From positions 62,001-126,000 of the forward strand of contig JAURQH010000102.1 in the NCBI GenBank assembly GCA_030836185.1: a DNA stretch of 64,000 nucleotides, read 5' to 3'. Both the position numbers and the translations under genes were made by a program. The notes beneath the pieces were generated by a model. That model ran no database searches. It was not told where the DNA came from and saw only the letters and a program-made list of their open reading frames with translations. The stretch is from Planctomycetota bacterium (GTDB lineage Bacteria > Planctomycetota > Planctomycetia > Planctomycetales > Planctomycetaceae). Of this stretch, positions 46,007-56,254 are shown in pieces (position 1 is the stretch's first letter; the number at the start of each line of letters is the position of its first letter).

Positions 46007-46545
46007 GAGTTCGATCCCGTCAGAACATTCAAGATTTCTCGACAAAATGCGGGAAGATCACTGGGGCGGCGACTGGTCACATGATGGCCGTCACGGACGA
46101 CCTCGGCGTCAATCCATTCGGCACCCGCATTGATCAGATCGTCTTTGATGCCGGGAGAGCCTGTTGTTTTGACACCTCGGTAAATATCTGCAGAAATTGG
46201 CATCCACCCTCCATGACAGATGGCCGCGATCAATTTTTGGTCCGCTTCAAACTCTTTCAGTAATTGAAGCACTTTCGGGTCGCGACGAAGCTTGTCGGGC
46301 ATCCAGCCGCCAGCACAGACAACGCCATCAAAGTCTGTTGATACCATGTCGGCAATCGCCGCATCGGTTTGACAGGGGTAGCCGTGTTTACCGGGGTAAG
46401 TTCTTCCTGCTTCGAGTCCCGCCAAAGTGACATGAACTCCTGCTTCCTCCAGCCGCAATTTGGGGTACCAGAGTTCCAGATCTTCGTACGCTTCACCGGC
46501 AAAAATCAGTATTTTCTGTTCGGTCAGCGGTTTTGTGATCGACAT
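46003..46545 (-). CDS. DJ-1/PfpI family protein
   Basis: This 180-residue protein has a DJ-1/PfpI fold: KILIFAGEAYEDLELWYPKLRLEEAG at the start, VSTDFDGVVCAGGW in the middle and the nucleophile elbow with Cys in LIAAICHGGWM near 108. DGHHVTSRRPSDLPAFCREI is the PfpI-type end. Members act as proteases, deglycases or glyoxalases; which applies is not known. It shares its stop with the downstream phosphodiesterase start, so the two form an operon. Confidence 0.88.
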   Translation of the reverse strand: MSITKPLTEQKILIFAGEAYEDLELWYPKLRLEEAGVHVTLAGLEAGRTYPGKHGYPCQTDAAIADMVSTDFDGVVCAGGWMPDKLRRDPKVLQLLKEFEADQKLIAAICHGGWMPISADIYRGVKTTGSPGIKDDLINAGAEWIDAEVVRDGHHVTSRRPSDLPAFCREILNVLTGSNS

Positions 46546-46745
46546 GGTGATTCCTGTTCAAATCGTGCGCGATGCAAAGGCCGATTCACAGGATATCATG
46601 CTGTTGGTCGATCCGACAGGAAGGAGTTTGGGGCCAGATGATTTTCGGTGAATGGCCATTCGTTGACGGTCGGAATCCGCAGACATACACTGAGGAGAGA
46701 AAAGAACATTCAGAGAGTTTCTCCGATGGAGATGGTTTTTCAATT

Positions 46746-46964
46746 ATGAATTTAGCTTCTCAGATCGAAATTCAGGTAAACGGCGAAGAGCGGCAATGTC
46801 CCGCTTCGTCGACAATCGCCGATTTGTTAAGTTCGTTGGAAATGAAGCCAAAATTTGTGGCTGTTGAACAAAACGAGCAACTGGTCCCACGGGCGAAACA
46901 CGCCGAGAGCCCACTGAACGCTGGTGACCGGATTGAAATTGTGACCCTTGTAGGAGGGGGTTGA
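46746..46964 (+). CDS. thiS: Sulfur carrier protein ThiS
   Basis: This 72-residue ubiquitin-like sulfur carrier has the LVNGEE-like first strand (IQVNGEERQC), VAVEQNEQLVPR in the middle and the C-terminal IEIVTLVGGG, whose last Gly is thiocarboxylated to donate sulfur for thiazole synthesis. The start is at 46746; an upstream frame gives 58 non-conserved residues. A ThiG gene follows with a 3-bp gap. No TPP riboswitch was recognised upstream. Confidence 0.92.
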   Translation: MNLASQIEIQVNGEERQCPASSTIADLLSSLEMKPKFVAVEQNEQLVPRAKHAESPLNAGDRIEIVTLVGGG

Positions 46965-46967
46965 ACT

Positions 46968-47804
46968 ATGACGACTGTAATTGCCGCCGATCAACCACTG
47001 AAACTGGGGACACACGAATTCCCGTCTCGACTGATTGTGGGAACGGGAAAATATTCGACTTACGAGTTGATGAAAGACTGCCTGACAGTGAGTGGGGCAG
47101 ATGTGATTACTGTGGCCGTTCGTCGAGAGCGGCTGATTGATTCAGATGGTCGAAACATTCTCGACTTCATCGATCTCTCTCGATACACGATATTACCAAA
47201 TACTGCAGGGTGTTTTTCGGCAGAGGATGCAGTGCGAGTTGCTCGACTCGGACGCGAGATCCTGGAGGGATTGGAAAATCCTGGAGCAGACTGGGTGAAG
47301 TTGGAGGTTCTGGGTGACACGAAAACATTATTGCCCGATCCGGTAGCAACGCTGGAAGCCACCGAACAATTGGTCAAAGAGGGTTTTCAAGTCCTGTGTT
47401 ACTCGACCGATGATCCCATCACGGCCAAGCGTCTCAAAGAGGCAGGCGCGACATCCGTCATGCCTGCGGGAAGTCCGATTGGAAGTGGACAAGGGATTTT
47501 GAATCCCAATAACATCCGCATCTGCCTGGAGTACCTGAAAGAAAACGATCCAGAGTATCCCGTGATTGTAGACGCGGGTGTGGGGACGGCCTCCGATGTT
47601 TCGATTGCCATGGAACTCGGATGTGATGGCGTATTACTCAATACGGGAATTGCCGGTGCCCAAGACCCACTTCGCATGGCCGAGGCGATGAAATTGGCAA
47701 CGAGATCAGGTCGTCTGGCTTATCAAGCGGGACGGATTCCCAAGAAATTGTATGCGACAGCTTCGAGTCCTGAATCAGGAACAATCAGTCAGCAACCTGA
47801 ATAG
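46968..47804 (+). CDS. thiG: Thiazole synthase ThiG
   Basis: This 278-residue TIM-barrel enzyme condenses deoxyxylulose phosphate, dehydroglycine and ThiS thiocarboxylate to make the thiazole phosphate of thiamine. Family motifs include [16 protein letters not shown] (24-39), [41 protein letters not shown] with the Schiff-base Lys, [14 protein letters not shown] and [29 protein letters not shown]. The GGAGGGGG ribosome site lies inside the end of thiS. The length is typical. Confidence 0.95.
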   Translation: MTTVIAADQPLKLGTHEFPSRLIVGTGKYSTYELMKDCLTVSGADVITVAVRRERLIDSDGRNILDFIDLSRYTILPNTAGCFSAEDAVRVARLGREILEGLENPGADWVKLEVLGDTKTLLPDPVATLEATEQLVKEGFQVLCYSTDDPITAKRLKEAGATSVMPAGSPIGSGQGILNPNNIRICLEYLKENDPEYPVIVDAGVGTASDVSIAMELGCDGVLLNTGIAGAQDPLRMAEAMKLATRSGRLAYQAGRIPKKLYATASSPESGTISQQPE

Positions 47805-47821
47805 CTTTTAGGCCGACCATG

Positions 47822-47862
47822 AAAAAAAACGTCTGCCCAGGAATGAATTCCCGTGACAGACG
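47822..47862 (-). terminator. Rho-independent terminator of the glutamine synthetase gene
   Basis: On the minus strand CGTCTG (47857-47862 on the map) pairs with CAGACG (47830-47835) around an inner GGAAT/ATTCC stem, followed by eight T residues. It lies just downstream of the glutamine synthetase stop. Confidence 0.8.
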
Positions 47863-47890
47863 CATGTTGAAACCTGACTGGTGTTATCAA

Positions 47891-50143
47891 TTATTTGATA
47901 AACAACATTTCTTGATAGGTCGGGAGTGGCCACATATCGTCGGCCACAATTCCTTCCAATTGATCAACGGCTTCTCGGACAGCCAGCATCGCAGGAAGAA
48001 TGACATCACACTGATGACGGGCTTCTGCTTCAGGGCATTCCGCATTCTCGTCTGCCATGGCATGTTCGAGAGTTCCAATGCTGTCTTGCAACTCTTTGAC
48101 AAGTGCTGTCACAGCATCCAGTGTGTCGGTATCGAATTCGATGCCAACCTGCTTGAGGTTCGTGCAGGTTGTTGCCAACTCATTCTGATATCGAACTGCG
48201 GCTGGGAAGATCATGATTTTGGCAATTTTGACGGCCAAATTGGCTTCTACGTCTACAGTCAGGTTGTACTGTTCGAGATAGGTTTCCAGTCGCGAGTGTA
48301 ATTCAACCTTGGAAAGAACGCCGTATTTTTCAAAGAGTTCTTCGACTTTTACTGCTTTCAAAGATGGTAACGCGTCTGCTGTTGTTTTGAGGTTCAACAA
48401 CCCCCTTTTCTCAGCTTCAGCATGCCATTCCTCGGAATAGCCATCACCATTGAAGATGATCGAAGAACATTCTTCCAGAATTTCTGAAATCAGAGTCTGA
48501 ATGGCTCCGTTGAGTTTTGAAGAATCACCCGCAGTGAGCTCTTCGAGTTTCGTGGCACAGAAATCGACGGACTCGGCAATGATCGTGTTCATGGCGACCA
48601 AGGGGCCAGCAATCGACTGATTAGATCCCACAGCTCGGAATTCGAATCGGTTTCCTGTAAACGCGAAAGGACTTGTTCGGTTTCGGTCCCCGGCATCTTT
48701 TGGGAACGGAGGAAGCACATCCACACCGACGGTCAGAGTTCCTGAATTCAGTGACTCTTTGGCGCCACCTCCTTTAATCTGCTCGAAAATGTCGGTCAAT
48801 TGATCGCCGAGGAAAATCGAGATAATCGCAGGAGGAGCTTCATTGGCCCCCAGACGATGATCGTTCCCCGCACTTGCGACAACTGCTCGCAATAATCCCT
48901 GATGGTGATGAACCGCGCGAATGATGGCGGCACAGAATACCAGAAACTGAGCGTTCTCGTGAGGAGTGTCGCCGGGATCAAGCATGTTGCCTTGAGAGCT
49001 GCTGCCGAGTGACCAGTTCACATGTTTTCCTGAGCCATTCACTCCGGCAAAAGGTTTTTCGTGCATCAGGCACGACATACCGTATTTCTCGGCAACCTTT
49101 TTGAGTGTCTGCATCATTTGTTGTTGGTGATCGGCGGCAACATTTGCTGACTCGAACATCGGAGCAATTTCAAATTGTCCCGGAGCGACTTCGTTGTGAC
49201 GAGTTTTAACTGGGATACCCAGTTTGAACAGTTCCCGTTCGGCTTCGTGCATGAAGGCCAAAACTCGTTCGGGGATGGCTCCGAAGTAATGGTCGTCGAA
49301 TTCTTGGCCCTTGGGAGGTTTGCAGCCAAACAATGTTCGCCCTGCGTTCAATAAATCGGGACGAGCATAATAGAAGTGTCGGTCGATCAGAAAGTATTCT
49401 TGTTCGGGACCAGCAGTAGAACTCACAAACGCACCGTCGGAGTGTCCGAAGAGTTTCAAGACTCTTTGGGCTTGAGTGTTCAGAGCCTGCATTGATCGCA
49501 ACACAGGAGTCTTTTTGTCCAAAGCCTCACCCGTCCACGATACAAACGCTGTCGGAATACAGAGCGTTGTTCCATTTGGATTTTCAAGGATATAAGCGGG
49601 GCTGGTTACGTCCCAGATCGTATATCCGCGAGCTTGAGAGGTGACGCGAATACCACCGGTTGGGAAACTGGAACCATCCGGCTCACCCTGAATGAGTTGC
49701 TTACCACTGAACTCGGACAGTGTCGAGCCATCAGACGTTGGTGAAAGAAAACTGTCGTGCTTCTCTGCTGTGCTACCTGTGAGTGGATAGAAAATGTGAG
49801 CGTAGTGAGTGGCTCCCTTTTCCATGGCCCAGTCTTTCATGGCCATGGCGACAACATCGGCTAATGCCGGGTCCAGTTTCTCACCCGCGTCGATTGTCTT
49901 CAGTATTGTTTTGTATGTTTCTTTGGGGAGGCGATCTTTCATCACCGATTTGGTGAAGACATTCGTGGAGTAATAATCCTGTGCGGGGGTATCCACAAAT
50001 TCGATTGATTGTGGACGCGATGCATAACTCGTGACCGCAGAGATCGCAGATTGCCGGGTCGACTGAGAGGAACCTGAACTTCCGGTTGCTCGTGGAGATC
50101 CTGATGCGGAACTGGATTGGGGGGGTAATGATGCAGTACTCAT
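47891..50143 (-). CDS. glnN: Type III glutamine synthetase
   Basis: This 750-residue enzyme makes glutamine from glutamate, ammonia and ATP. It is clearly of the GSIII (GlnN) family by size and motifs: [21 protein letters not shown] near 100, the glutamate-binding [37 protein letters not shown] and [20 protein letters not shown] Ser/Gln-rich N-terminus of about 45 residues ([15 protein letters not shown]) precedes the conserved domain and is longer than usual. The start at 50143 has GGGGAG five bases upstream. A strong terminator follows. It is a single gene. A role in nitrogen assimilation under low ammonia is family knowledge. Confidence 0.95.
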   Translation of the reverse strand: MSTASLPPQSSSASGSPRATGSSGSSQSTRQSAISAVTSYASRPQSIEFVDTPAQDYYSTNVFTKSVMKDRLPKETYKTILKTIDAGEKLDPALADVVAMAMKDWAMEKGATHYAHIFYPLTGSTAEKHDSFLSPTSDGSTLSEFSGKQLIQGEPDGSSFPTGGIRVTSQARGYTIWDVTSPAYILENPNGTTLCIPTAFVSWTGEALDKKTPVLRSMQALNTQAQRVLKLFGHSDGAFVSSTAGPEQEYFLIDRHFYYARPDLLNAGRTLFGCKPPKGQEFDDHYFGAIPERVLAFMHEAERELFKLGIPVKTRHNEVAPGQFEIAPMFESANVAADHQQQMMQTLKKVAEKYGMSCLMHEKPFAGVNGSGKHVNWSLGSSSQGNMLDPGDTPHENAQFLVFCAAIIRAVHHHQGLLRAVVASAGNDHRLGANEAPPAIISIFLGDQLTDIFEQIKGGGAKESLNSGTLTVGVDVLPPFPKDAGDRNRTSPFAFTGNRFEFRAVGSNQSIAGPLVAMNTIIAESVDFCATKLEELTAGDSSKLNGAIQTLISEILEECSSIIFNGDGYSEEWHAEAEKRGLLNLKTTADALPSLKAVKVEELFEKYGVLSKVELHSRLETYLEQYNLTVDVEANLAVKIAKIMIFPAAVRYQNELATTCTNLKQVGIEFDTDTLDAVTALVKELQDSIGTLEHAMADENAECPEAEARHQCDVILPAMLAVREAVDQLEGIVADDMWPLPTYQEMLFIK

Positions 50144-50598
50144 AGCGGCTCCCCAGAAATAGACTCTGTTGTGAATTAGGTAGGGAGACCGGCAAGAGGC
50201 TAAGTGCAAAAATGGCATCTGCGTCGTCCGATGTCCACAATCAATTACCGTCCTTGGCAAGTTCTACGTGATGAGGCAATCCAGCCAGACGCCTGCTATA
50301 AAAGCAAGTTTCGTACCTAATGGGCATTTCTCGGAAATTCGAAGAGAACTGGATGAAAACAGAATTGCTTCCTCACCGGTAGAACAGAGTCACGGAAGAG
50401 GAATTCGCGGTATTGCCTCTATTTTTAGCAACTAATCAGCCTATCTGTGTGTCTGTCACTCAGTCTGTATATCTCGCAAGATACGAGCGACAAGTGTGCT
50501 GGTCAGGCTGTGAGTTTGATCGGGAAATGCCCAGAATTGTGCAAAGTGTCTATAGAACAGGCAGTAGTGGCCGAAAACTAAGGAATTTCCCATAAGTC
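50144..50598. other. Intergenic region upstream of glutamine synthetase
   Basis: This 455-bp gap separates the glutamine synthetase start from the end of the HlyD gene. It must hold the glnN promoter. I see no convincing sigma-54 box, riboswitch or small gene; only short CTCG/CGAG hairpins near 50470-50490. Confidence 0.4.
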
Positions 50599-51855
50599 TC
50601 ACTGTCGCTCTTGGACCAAGACACCGGCCTCAACTTGATCTCCAGGATGGACAATCACTCTTTCACCTTCCACAAGTCCTTCCAGAACCTCAGCTTGCAA
50701 CCCATTACGCTGACCAATGGTGACAGGTTGCAAGACGGCACCTCCATCAACAACTTTGAAGACGGACCACTCTTCCCGATCACGAAAAAGAGCGCTGGTG
50801 GGCACGATCAAAACGTCACTTTCTTCCCAAACAATGATTTGAGCTTCCACGCGAAAGCCGTCTCCCAGTGTCTTTTTCAGTTCGATTGATTCATTGAAAT
50901 CGATCACAACATTGACACGTTGTTCCTCGACTCCCAATGCGGAAACTTTGGTGAATCCTGACGGTTCAACAAGCCGTACGATTCCATGTAAAGGCTGGTC
51001 GCCTCCCCAGTGTTCCAGTGTCACATGCGGAGGAGGAGTTCCCTCTTCCTGAAGGCGAGCGTTAATACGAACGGCATCCGAGGAGAGTACATCGACCACG
51101 ACTTCCAAATCAGTGGGGTCTCCCAACTCGATCAAGTTTTCTCCTGGAGTCACGACCTTCGAGCTTTCCTGAAACACTCGTAGCACTCGACCTGTGATGG
51201 GAGAGATAATGGAAAACTGTGTGTTCTCAGGAGATTCTGGGTCACCACCTTGAGTGCGTGTTGATGCGGCACTTGCCAACTCCAGTTCGAATTCTGCAAC
51301 TTTTTCGGCGAAGTTAGATGACTTTTCGTTCTGTTCGGCTTGTTGGACGGCCAGTTTCGCTTCATCCAATTCTTGACCTGTGACGGCATTTCGTTGATGT
51401 AGTTTCGCAATTCTCTCCAATGTTTTTTGGGCTTGAATCAATTCTGCGTCCGCTTTGACGGCTTCTTCTGTGACCTGGCGCCAGCGAGCATCGGCGGCTT
51501 TCACGCGGGCTTCCGCTTCGGCTGAGGCGCGAGCATCCAGAAGTGTCGGGTCGAGAGGTTCGATGGCCGCAAGTAATGTTTCTCCCGCTGTGAGTGAGTC
51601 ACCGGGATCGAGTTGTATTCGTTGCAGTCTTCCCGACAAGGGGGCGGCAACGACAAAACGTTCCTGAATCCGAGTCATCCCGTCTTCCTGAACGCTGACC
51701 GCCATCGGCCCCCGCTCTATGACACTCATATCAACCTTGATCGGTTGGGGCAGGAAAGCTTTAACGAGACCGGCGATCACCAAGCTGGCAACTGCGATGA
51801 TTGCGAATCGCGATAACCAGCGTTGAAGTGTTTTTTTGGAACGAGGTGCATTCAT
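50599..51855 (-). CDS. HlyD/MacA-type periplasmic adaptor protein
   Basis: This 418-residue protein has an N-terminal membrane helix (about 15-33) and then the membrane-fusion layout: lipoyl half GRLQRIQLDPGDSLTAGETLLAAI near 70-93, a coiled-coil hairpin at about 100-195 (DARASAEAEARVKAADARWRQV, LAVQQAEQNEKSS), the second lipoyl half ITGRVLRVFQESSKVVTPGENL near 215, and the beta-barrel and membrane-proximal end. It forms a bridge from an inner-membrane ABC transporter to an outer-membrane channel. It is the last of three genes (ATPase, permease, adaptor), 13 bp below the permease. Confidence 0.9.
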   Translation of the reverse strand: MNAPRSKKTLQRWLSRFAIIAVASLVIAGLVKAFLPQPIKVDMSVIERGPMAVSVQEDGMTRIQERFVVAAPLSGRLQRIQLDPGDSLTAGETLLAAIEPLDPTLLDARASAEAEARVKAADARWRQVTEEAVKADAELIQAQKTLERIAKLHQRNAVTGQELDEAKLAVQQAEQNEKSSNFAEKVAEFELELASAASTRTQGGDPESPENTQFSIISPITGRVLRVFQESSKVVTPGENLIELGDPTDLEVVVDVLSSDAVRINARLQEEGTPPPHVTLEHWGGDQPLHGIVRLVEPSGFTKVSALGVEEQRVNVVIDFNESIELKKTLGDGFRVEAQIIVWEESDVLIVPTSALFRDREEWSVFKVVDGGAVLQPVTIGQRNGLQAEVLEGLVEGERVIVHPGDQVEAGVLVQERQ

Positions 51856-51868
51856 GATGTATTGAGTT

Positions 51869-54235
51869 CTAGTCTCGCGATTTCAAGACAGAAATTAAAT
51901 CGAAATGATCCACTTTTCGACGCACGATCAATCCAGAAACTAAGGCAGCCACCATAACGACAACGGCTGAAAATCCAAAAGAATAAGGCTTAAATGCCAA
52001 GGGAATGCGGTACATGTCGGTCTCTAAAGCAGACGAGAGAATTGCCGAAAAGCCATATCCAATGATGAGCCCTAGAGGGATGGCCACCAGTGTGACGATT
52101 GCCAATTCCCCCAGCAAAATCGTGGAGACCTCGGCTCGGGTGAACCCAATCACTCGCAGCGTGGCGAGTTCACGAGCTCGTTCGGACAGGGAAATACGAG
52201 CTGTGTTGTAGACGACACCGACCGCGATGATGCAGCCGAACATGATATTGAAGACGTTCATCTTCAGCATGTTTTCTCCGACAGTTTTCTGAAAGCTCTC
52301 GCGAGCCGCTTTCAAAATCGTGACTCCGGCGACTCGGGGAGTTTCTTTCAGTTGTCGATACAAGTTGTCCATCTCGCGCTCATCGACTTGTAGATAAGCG
52401 CCCGAGATCGAAGGACCTTCCTGAAGAAAGCTTCGTGACGCGTCAATGGAGAGATAAGCGTTCGTACCACTGAAATCAGTGACTGTGCCCGTTACTCGTA
52501 GCTTCGTGGTTTGACGACGACCATCGAGGACTTCGACTCGAATTTCTTCTCCCGGCTTGATATGTAAAATTTCAGCAAGTTTTTCTGACAAAAGCACTCC
52601 TTCCGGTGGAAGTGGAACCCGTTTTTCGTCGGCATTCATAATCCGAAACAGTTCAGCATCTGGTTCGAGACCTGTTAGAGAGAGCTCTTTCTCGAGGGTC
52701 CGATAGCGGAGTCGGACGGGAAGTTGTCGAAAAGGCTCAGCGTGCATAACGCCTGGTAGGTTTCGAAGTGCATGGAACGCACTATAATCCGACTCCTCGA
52801 CGAGATTAACTGTGATGTCCTGCCGTTGTGCGATTGAAAATTGATGCTCCATGATGTAGTTGATGGCATCGATGCTAAATCGACCCAAGACCATTACGGC
52901 GACCGCCAAAGCAATTCCAAAAGCCGACAATGCCGTTTTGAAGGGCTTGCGTTCCAGTTGTCTCAAAATCATTCGGACGGATGCCGATAGGAACGCTGCC
53001 AGACCGAGTCGTTCCACGATGGTGGCGCGAAATTGTGCCGGCGGCTCGGGACGCATCGCTTCTGCCGGAGGTAACCGGGCGGCAGAAAGGACCGTGCGAA
53101 AAGTTCCTCCCACCGCAAACAGAAGGGAAATAACAACTCCAATCACGACCACTCTGAAATCGAGTTGAAAGAAGATGAGGGGGAATTTGTAGAATTCTCC
53201 ATACATCTCGGTCACGCTGATTCCCAACGCTCCTCCCCATCCAATTCCAATCAGAATACCCAATCCGGCAATCGAGAGAATCAATTTCAGGTAATGACTG
53301 ACAATGTGAAAGTTGCCATATCCAAACGCTTTCAGCATGGCGATTTGTTCGCGTTGGGTGCTAATAATTCGAGAGACAACAACATTTAACAGGAACGCCG
53401 AGACACCCAAGAAGATCGTAGGGGTGATCTTGCTCATGGCTTTGAGTTGCGACAGCTCATCACTCAAAAACGAATACGACAGTTGATCATCTCGTCCATA
53501 AGATTCAAAGCCACCGTAAGGTTCCAATAACAGATCAAGACGTTGCAATGTCTCCGGCAATGACGCCTCGCGACGCAGTGTCATACAAACATCATTGAAC
53601 GCACCGTCCATATCGTAGACCGTCGAGAGAGACTCGTCGTCCATCCAAAGGACTCCAAATCGTCTGTCATCGGGGATGATGGCTCCTCCTCCCAGAGAGA
53701 TGATGTACTCGGGAGAGAGGACCGTTCCGACAATTTTCAGTTCCTGTTTTTTGCCGTTAATGACGGCACCGATGAAGTCTCCCGGGTTCAGATTGTTGGC
53801 AACCATAAAGGCTTCACTCGCGAGGACTTCATCTCTTCGGTACGGTTCTGGAAATCGACCGTCTCTTAAGAACAAGGCGTTTAATGTCGTTTCATTCGAT
53901 TCGGGAAGCGAAATCAGTCTCCCGGTTGCCGGCTCTGGTAAGCCAGGCACATCCAGCGTGACTTCTTTGACGATCCGGGTTTGCACCTGAGAGACGCCGG
54001 GAATTTCGCGAATCCGGCTGACGAGTGAATCGGGCGCACGTTGAAGTTGAGCAAACACATCTCCGAAACGATAACGATCAAAATAAGTTTGACTGGTGAG
54101 ATCGAGAGAGCTGTAAGTTGATAGCGACATGACGAATATCGCCACTCCACTGGCAATCACCAAAACGATTGCGATTGCTTGGCCTCGAATGTGCCATAAG
54201 TCGCGTAATAATTTTCGGTTGATAGCTCGGATCAC
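51869..54235 (-). CDS. FtsX-like ABC transporter permease, duplicated form
   Basis: This 788-residue protein has an N-terminal helix (about 17-40), a large periplasmic domain, then three helices (about 270-390), a second helix near 430 followed by another periplasmic domain, and three C-terminal helices (about 690-785). That is two FtsX/MacB-core units, as in large permeases of the DevC/LolCE-like exporters. ISTQREQIAMLKAFGYGNFHI and SERARELATLRVIGFTRAEV are the coupling motifs facing the ATPase. Its partners are the ATPase six bases upstream and the HlyD adaptor downstream. The substrate is not evident. Confidence 0.9.
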   Translation of the reverse strand: MIRAINRKLLRDLWHIRGQAIAIVLVIASGVAIFVMSLSTYSSLDLTSQTYFDRYRFGDVFAQLQRAPDSLVSRIREIPGVSQVQTRIVKEVTLDVPGLPEPATGRLISLPESNETTLNALFLRDGRFPEPYRRDEVLASEAFMVANNLNPGDFIGAVINGKKQELKIVGTVLSPEYIISLGGGAIIPDDRRFGVLWMDDESLSTVYDMDGAFNDVCMTLRREASLPETLQRLDLLLEPYGGFESYGRDDQLSYSFLSDELSQLKAMSKITPTIFLGVSAFLLNVVVSRIISTQREQIAMLKAFGYGNFHIVSHYLKLILSIAGLGILIGIGWGGALGISVTEMYGEFYKFPLIFFQLDFRVVVIGVVISLLFAVGGTFRTVLSAARLPPAEAMRPEPPAQFRATIVERLGLAAFLSASVRMILRQLERKPFKTALSAFGIALAVAVMVLGRFSIDAINYIMEHQFSIAQRQDITVNLVEESDYSAFHALRNLPGVMHAEPFRQLPVRLRYRTLEKELSLTGLEPDAELFRIMNADEKRVPLPPEGVLLSEKLAEILHIKPGEEIRVEVLDGRRQTTKLRVTGTVTDFSGTNAYLSIDASRSFLQEGPSISGAYLQVDEREMDNLYRQLKETPRVAGVTILKAARESFQKTVGENMLKMNVFNIMFGCIIAVGVVYNTARISLSERARELATLRVIGFTRAEVSTILLGELAIVTLVAIPLGLIIGYGFSAILSSALETDMYRIPLAFKPYSFGFSAVVVMVAALVSGLIVRRKVDHFDLISVLKSRD

Positions 54236-54241
54236 GGGAGG

Positions 54242-54982
54242 TTACCAATTGAGTTCCGCTGCGGACAGTTTGTGAGTGTTGTGTTCGATGTTGGAGATCT
54301 GCCCATCAGAGAGTGAGATCACACGGTCAGCCATCTGGGAGATGACTTGATTGTGCGTAATGACGGCAGTGGTTGTTCCTAGATCGCGATTCACACGTGC
54401 AATGGCGTCTAACACGACCATACCTGTCTGAACATCGAGAGCACCGGTTGGTTCGTCGCAGAGTAAGACCTCAGGGCGTTTCGCGATGGCACGAGCAATG
54501 GCGACGCGTTGTTGTTCTCCTCCCGAAAGTTGTGACGGGAAGTGGTCCATACGGTCTTTCAGGCCAACAATGTCGAGTGCTTCCTCAGGAGTGAGTGGAT
54601 CGAGAGCGATTTCCGTGACAAGTGAGACATTCTCGCGCGCCGTCAACGAGGGAATCAGATTGTAAAACTGGAAAATAAAGCCCACATGTTCTCGCCGAAA
54701 CCGAGTCAAGGCGGCATCGTTTCCTGCTGTGAGGTTCTGATCGAGATAATGGACGGTACCCGAGGTGGGGACATCGAGTCCCCCCAGGATATTGAGGAGT
54801 GTCGATTTGCCCGAGCCAGAAGGTCCGAGCAACACGACAAATTCTTTCTCGAATAGTTCCAGATCAATTCCGCGCAACGCTTGGACCTGGACCTCACCCA
54901 TGTCATAGGTTTTGGTGAGACCGCGAGCATGAAACACCGATTTTTGAGGGGTTGGTTTTTCAGGATGAGGCAACGGAGACAC
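54242..54982 (-). CDS. ABC transporter ATP-binding protein (LolD/MacB type)
   Basis: This 246-residue ATPase has Walker [10 protein letters not shown] near residue 53, signature [19 protein letters not shown], Walker [13 protein letters not shown] and the switch His in VITHNQVI. The [25 protein letters not shown] region is typical of the LolD/MacB group that energises FtsX-like permeases. It has 17 extra residues at the N-terminus. It heads the three-gene exporter operon. Confidence 0.92.
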   Translation of the reverse strand: MSPLPHPEKPTPQKSVFHARGLTKTYDMGEVQVQALRGIDLELFEKEFVVLLGPSGSGKSTLLNILGGLDVPTSGTVHYLDQNLTAGNDAALTRFRREHVGFIFQFYNLIPSLTARENVSLVTEIALDPLTPEEALDIVGLKDRMDHFPSQLSGGEQQRVAIARAIAKRPEVLLCDEPTGALDVQTGMVVLDAIARVNRDLGTTTAVITHNQVISQMADRVISLSDGQISNIEHNTHKLSAAELNW

Positions 54983-55070
54983 TTTCGAGTGCGTGGGCGT
55001 TTTTCATTTCGTCATTCAGTGTTCCATGATACTGGATTCTTTTGTGGAAAACTTCTTCGGCTTATTCGAA

Positions 55071-55320
55071 CAATGAACACCGTTTTCAAGATTTGAAGAT
55101 TTGGAGATTCGGGGACACGCCTTGACCGAATCTTGACCAAATGTTGAATCAAATCTTCCCGAATCTTGATTCCGAATCTTGTGTACTCTTGAGCAAGTTG
55201 TTGACACCGTTCGGTTTGCGTTGTTCTTCACTTTATGAAGGCGAGTCGCTTTTTGTGGGTGCGCATTTTCCACGTCACGCGAGATTGCTCTCTTTCTCAC
55301 GTTGCAGTGGTCGTCATTTT
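55071..55320 (+). repeat. Dispersed intergenic repeat, copy 2
   Basis: Plus-strand copy of the element found inverted at 44-290. The strongest blocks include GGGGACAC, CTTGACCGAAT, CCGAATCTTGATTCCGAATCTT, ACTCTTGAGCAAGTT, CGTTCGGTTT, CACGCGAGAT and CTTTCTCACGTTGCAG. Five AATSTT motifs start at 55129, 55140, 55152, 55162 and 55175, and AAGATT-type inverse motifs lie at 55089-55112. A weaker resemblance continues to about 55391. Function is unknown. Confidence 0.8.
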
Positions 55321-55554
55321 TGAACAATGAATGACACTCGAACCTATCCAATGTGCCTGCGCACAATGGCTATGTGTAAGTCGAATTGCCAAAGATCGAT
55401 TCGCCGTCTAGCGAACCACGAACGCTAACTCTGGTAGATCGTGTTTGGCAAGGTGAATTTTGAGAGGTCTATTTTTTGACGTACTGCCGCCAGTACACGA
55501 AGGGTGAGAGTGATTATAGCCGACGACGGAAGTCGGCAGGGGAAGACTATCAAT

Positions 55555-55585
55555 CACGCAGAGGCGCGGCGGCGCAGAGAAAAAA
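55555..55585. repeat. CGCAGAGG-type short repeat element
   Basis: The stretch CACGCAGAGGCGCGGC then GGCGCAGAGAAAAA is an imperfect seven/eight-base GCAGAGG-like tandem. Very similar elements (CACGCAGAGGCGCAGAG) recur in intergenic DNA of many environmental bacteria. Only one copy is in this window, so family membership rests on recollection. Confidence 0.4.
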
Positions 55586-56053
55586 GAAGTCATCTTCGCT
55601 AATAAACTCTGATTCTGATCTGTGTAGATGAGCGATCATTTGTGTTCCAAATTGATGAATCAAAAAGCAGACAGGCATAGGCACACTAAAATCGAGTGGC
55701 ACTGAAAGCTTGTCTTTGATTGAGGCTTATTGGAGCGTCTTTTTAAGCACACCCGTGATTTCAATGAGGCATAGCCCGATCTGCGCCAGCAGTCGGGATG
55801 GGGGCAAGTGTCATTCGATGTGCGATGGAACTCTCGAATCAGACGAATAAAATTAAAACGGAGTAGCGGCGGGCGCTCCGTGAAACGGAAGCCCCCGGAT
55901 ATTGTCTAAAAGAATTTCAAGGCGGAGCACGAAGAGATCACGGATGAAACTCACATGCTCACGCTGGCGAGAGCATGGTAGTTAGTTTGGCGCACGCCGA
56001 GTACTTGATAGGGCTCAGAAACGATGCTTGGGAATTGATGAGGGCGAACCGAG

Positions 56054-56100
56054 GGGTGTTTCTCGTGTCGGATCTTCGATTCAATTCGAGAGAAACGCCC
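56054..56100. other. Strong 11-bp hairpin of unknown role
   Basis: GGGTGTTTCTC (56054-56064) pairs with GAGAAACGCCC (56090-56100), eleven pairs with one G-U, and CTCG/CGAG extends inward. There is no T-run on either side, so it is not a simple terminator. It lies about 180 bp before the first tRNA. Confidence 0.55.
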
Positions 56101-56226
56101 GTTACGCTTGCCGAAAAGCCTTATAAACGATAAGTTTCAGGTTCCGTAATTACGAAAATTGATCATGCGTCCCTTTATTTGGGTTCGCTGTACGTCGTTT
56201 TTCTTAACTTGCGGTATCGGTTTGCC

Positions 56227-56254
56227 TTGCAGGAGGCAGGGTGGTTGATATAGT
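56227..56254 (+). promoter_or_regulatory. Candidate promoter of the tRNA-tuf unit
   Basis: TTGCAG (56227-56232) and TATAGT (56249-56254) are 16 bp apart and end 28 bp before the first tRNA. No better pair is seen nearby. It would drive tRNA-Thr, tRNA-Tyr, tRNA-Gly, tRNA-Thr and tuf. Confidence 0.4.

Noticed and set aside
46546-46745. Possible TPP riboswitch before thiS
   Set aside because: The conserved CTGAGA and the ACCTGATCTGGATAATGCC-like parts are not present.
50144-50598. Sigma-54 promoter for glutamine synthetase
   Set aside because: No GG-N10-GC element of adequate match was found on the minus strand.
55016-55366. 116-residue minus-strand open frame crossing repeat copy 2
   Set aside because: The same frame in copy 1 is broken by a stop (TAA in place of a CAA codon), substitutions do not favour third positions, and there is no ribosome site.
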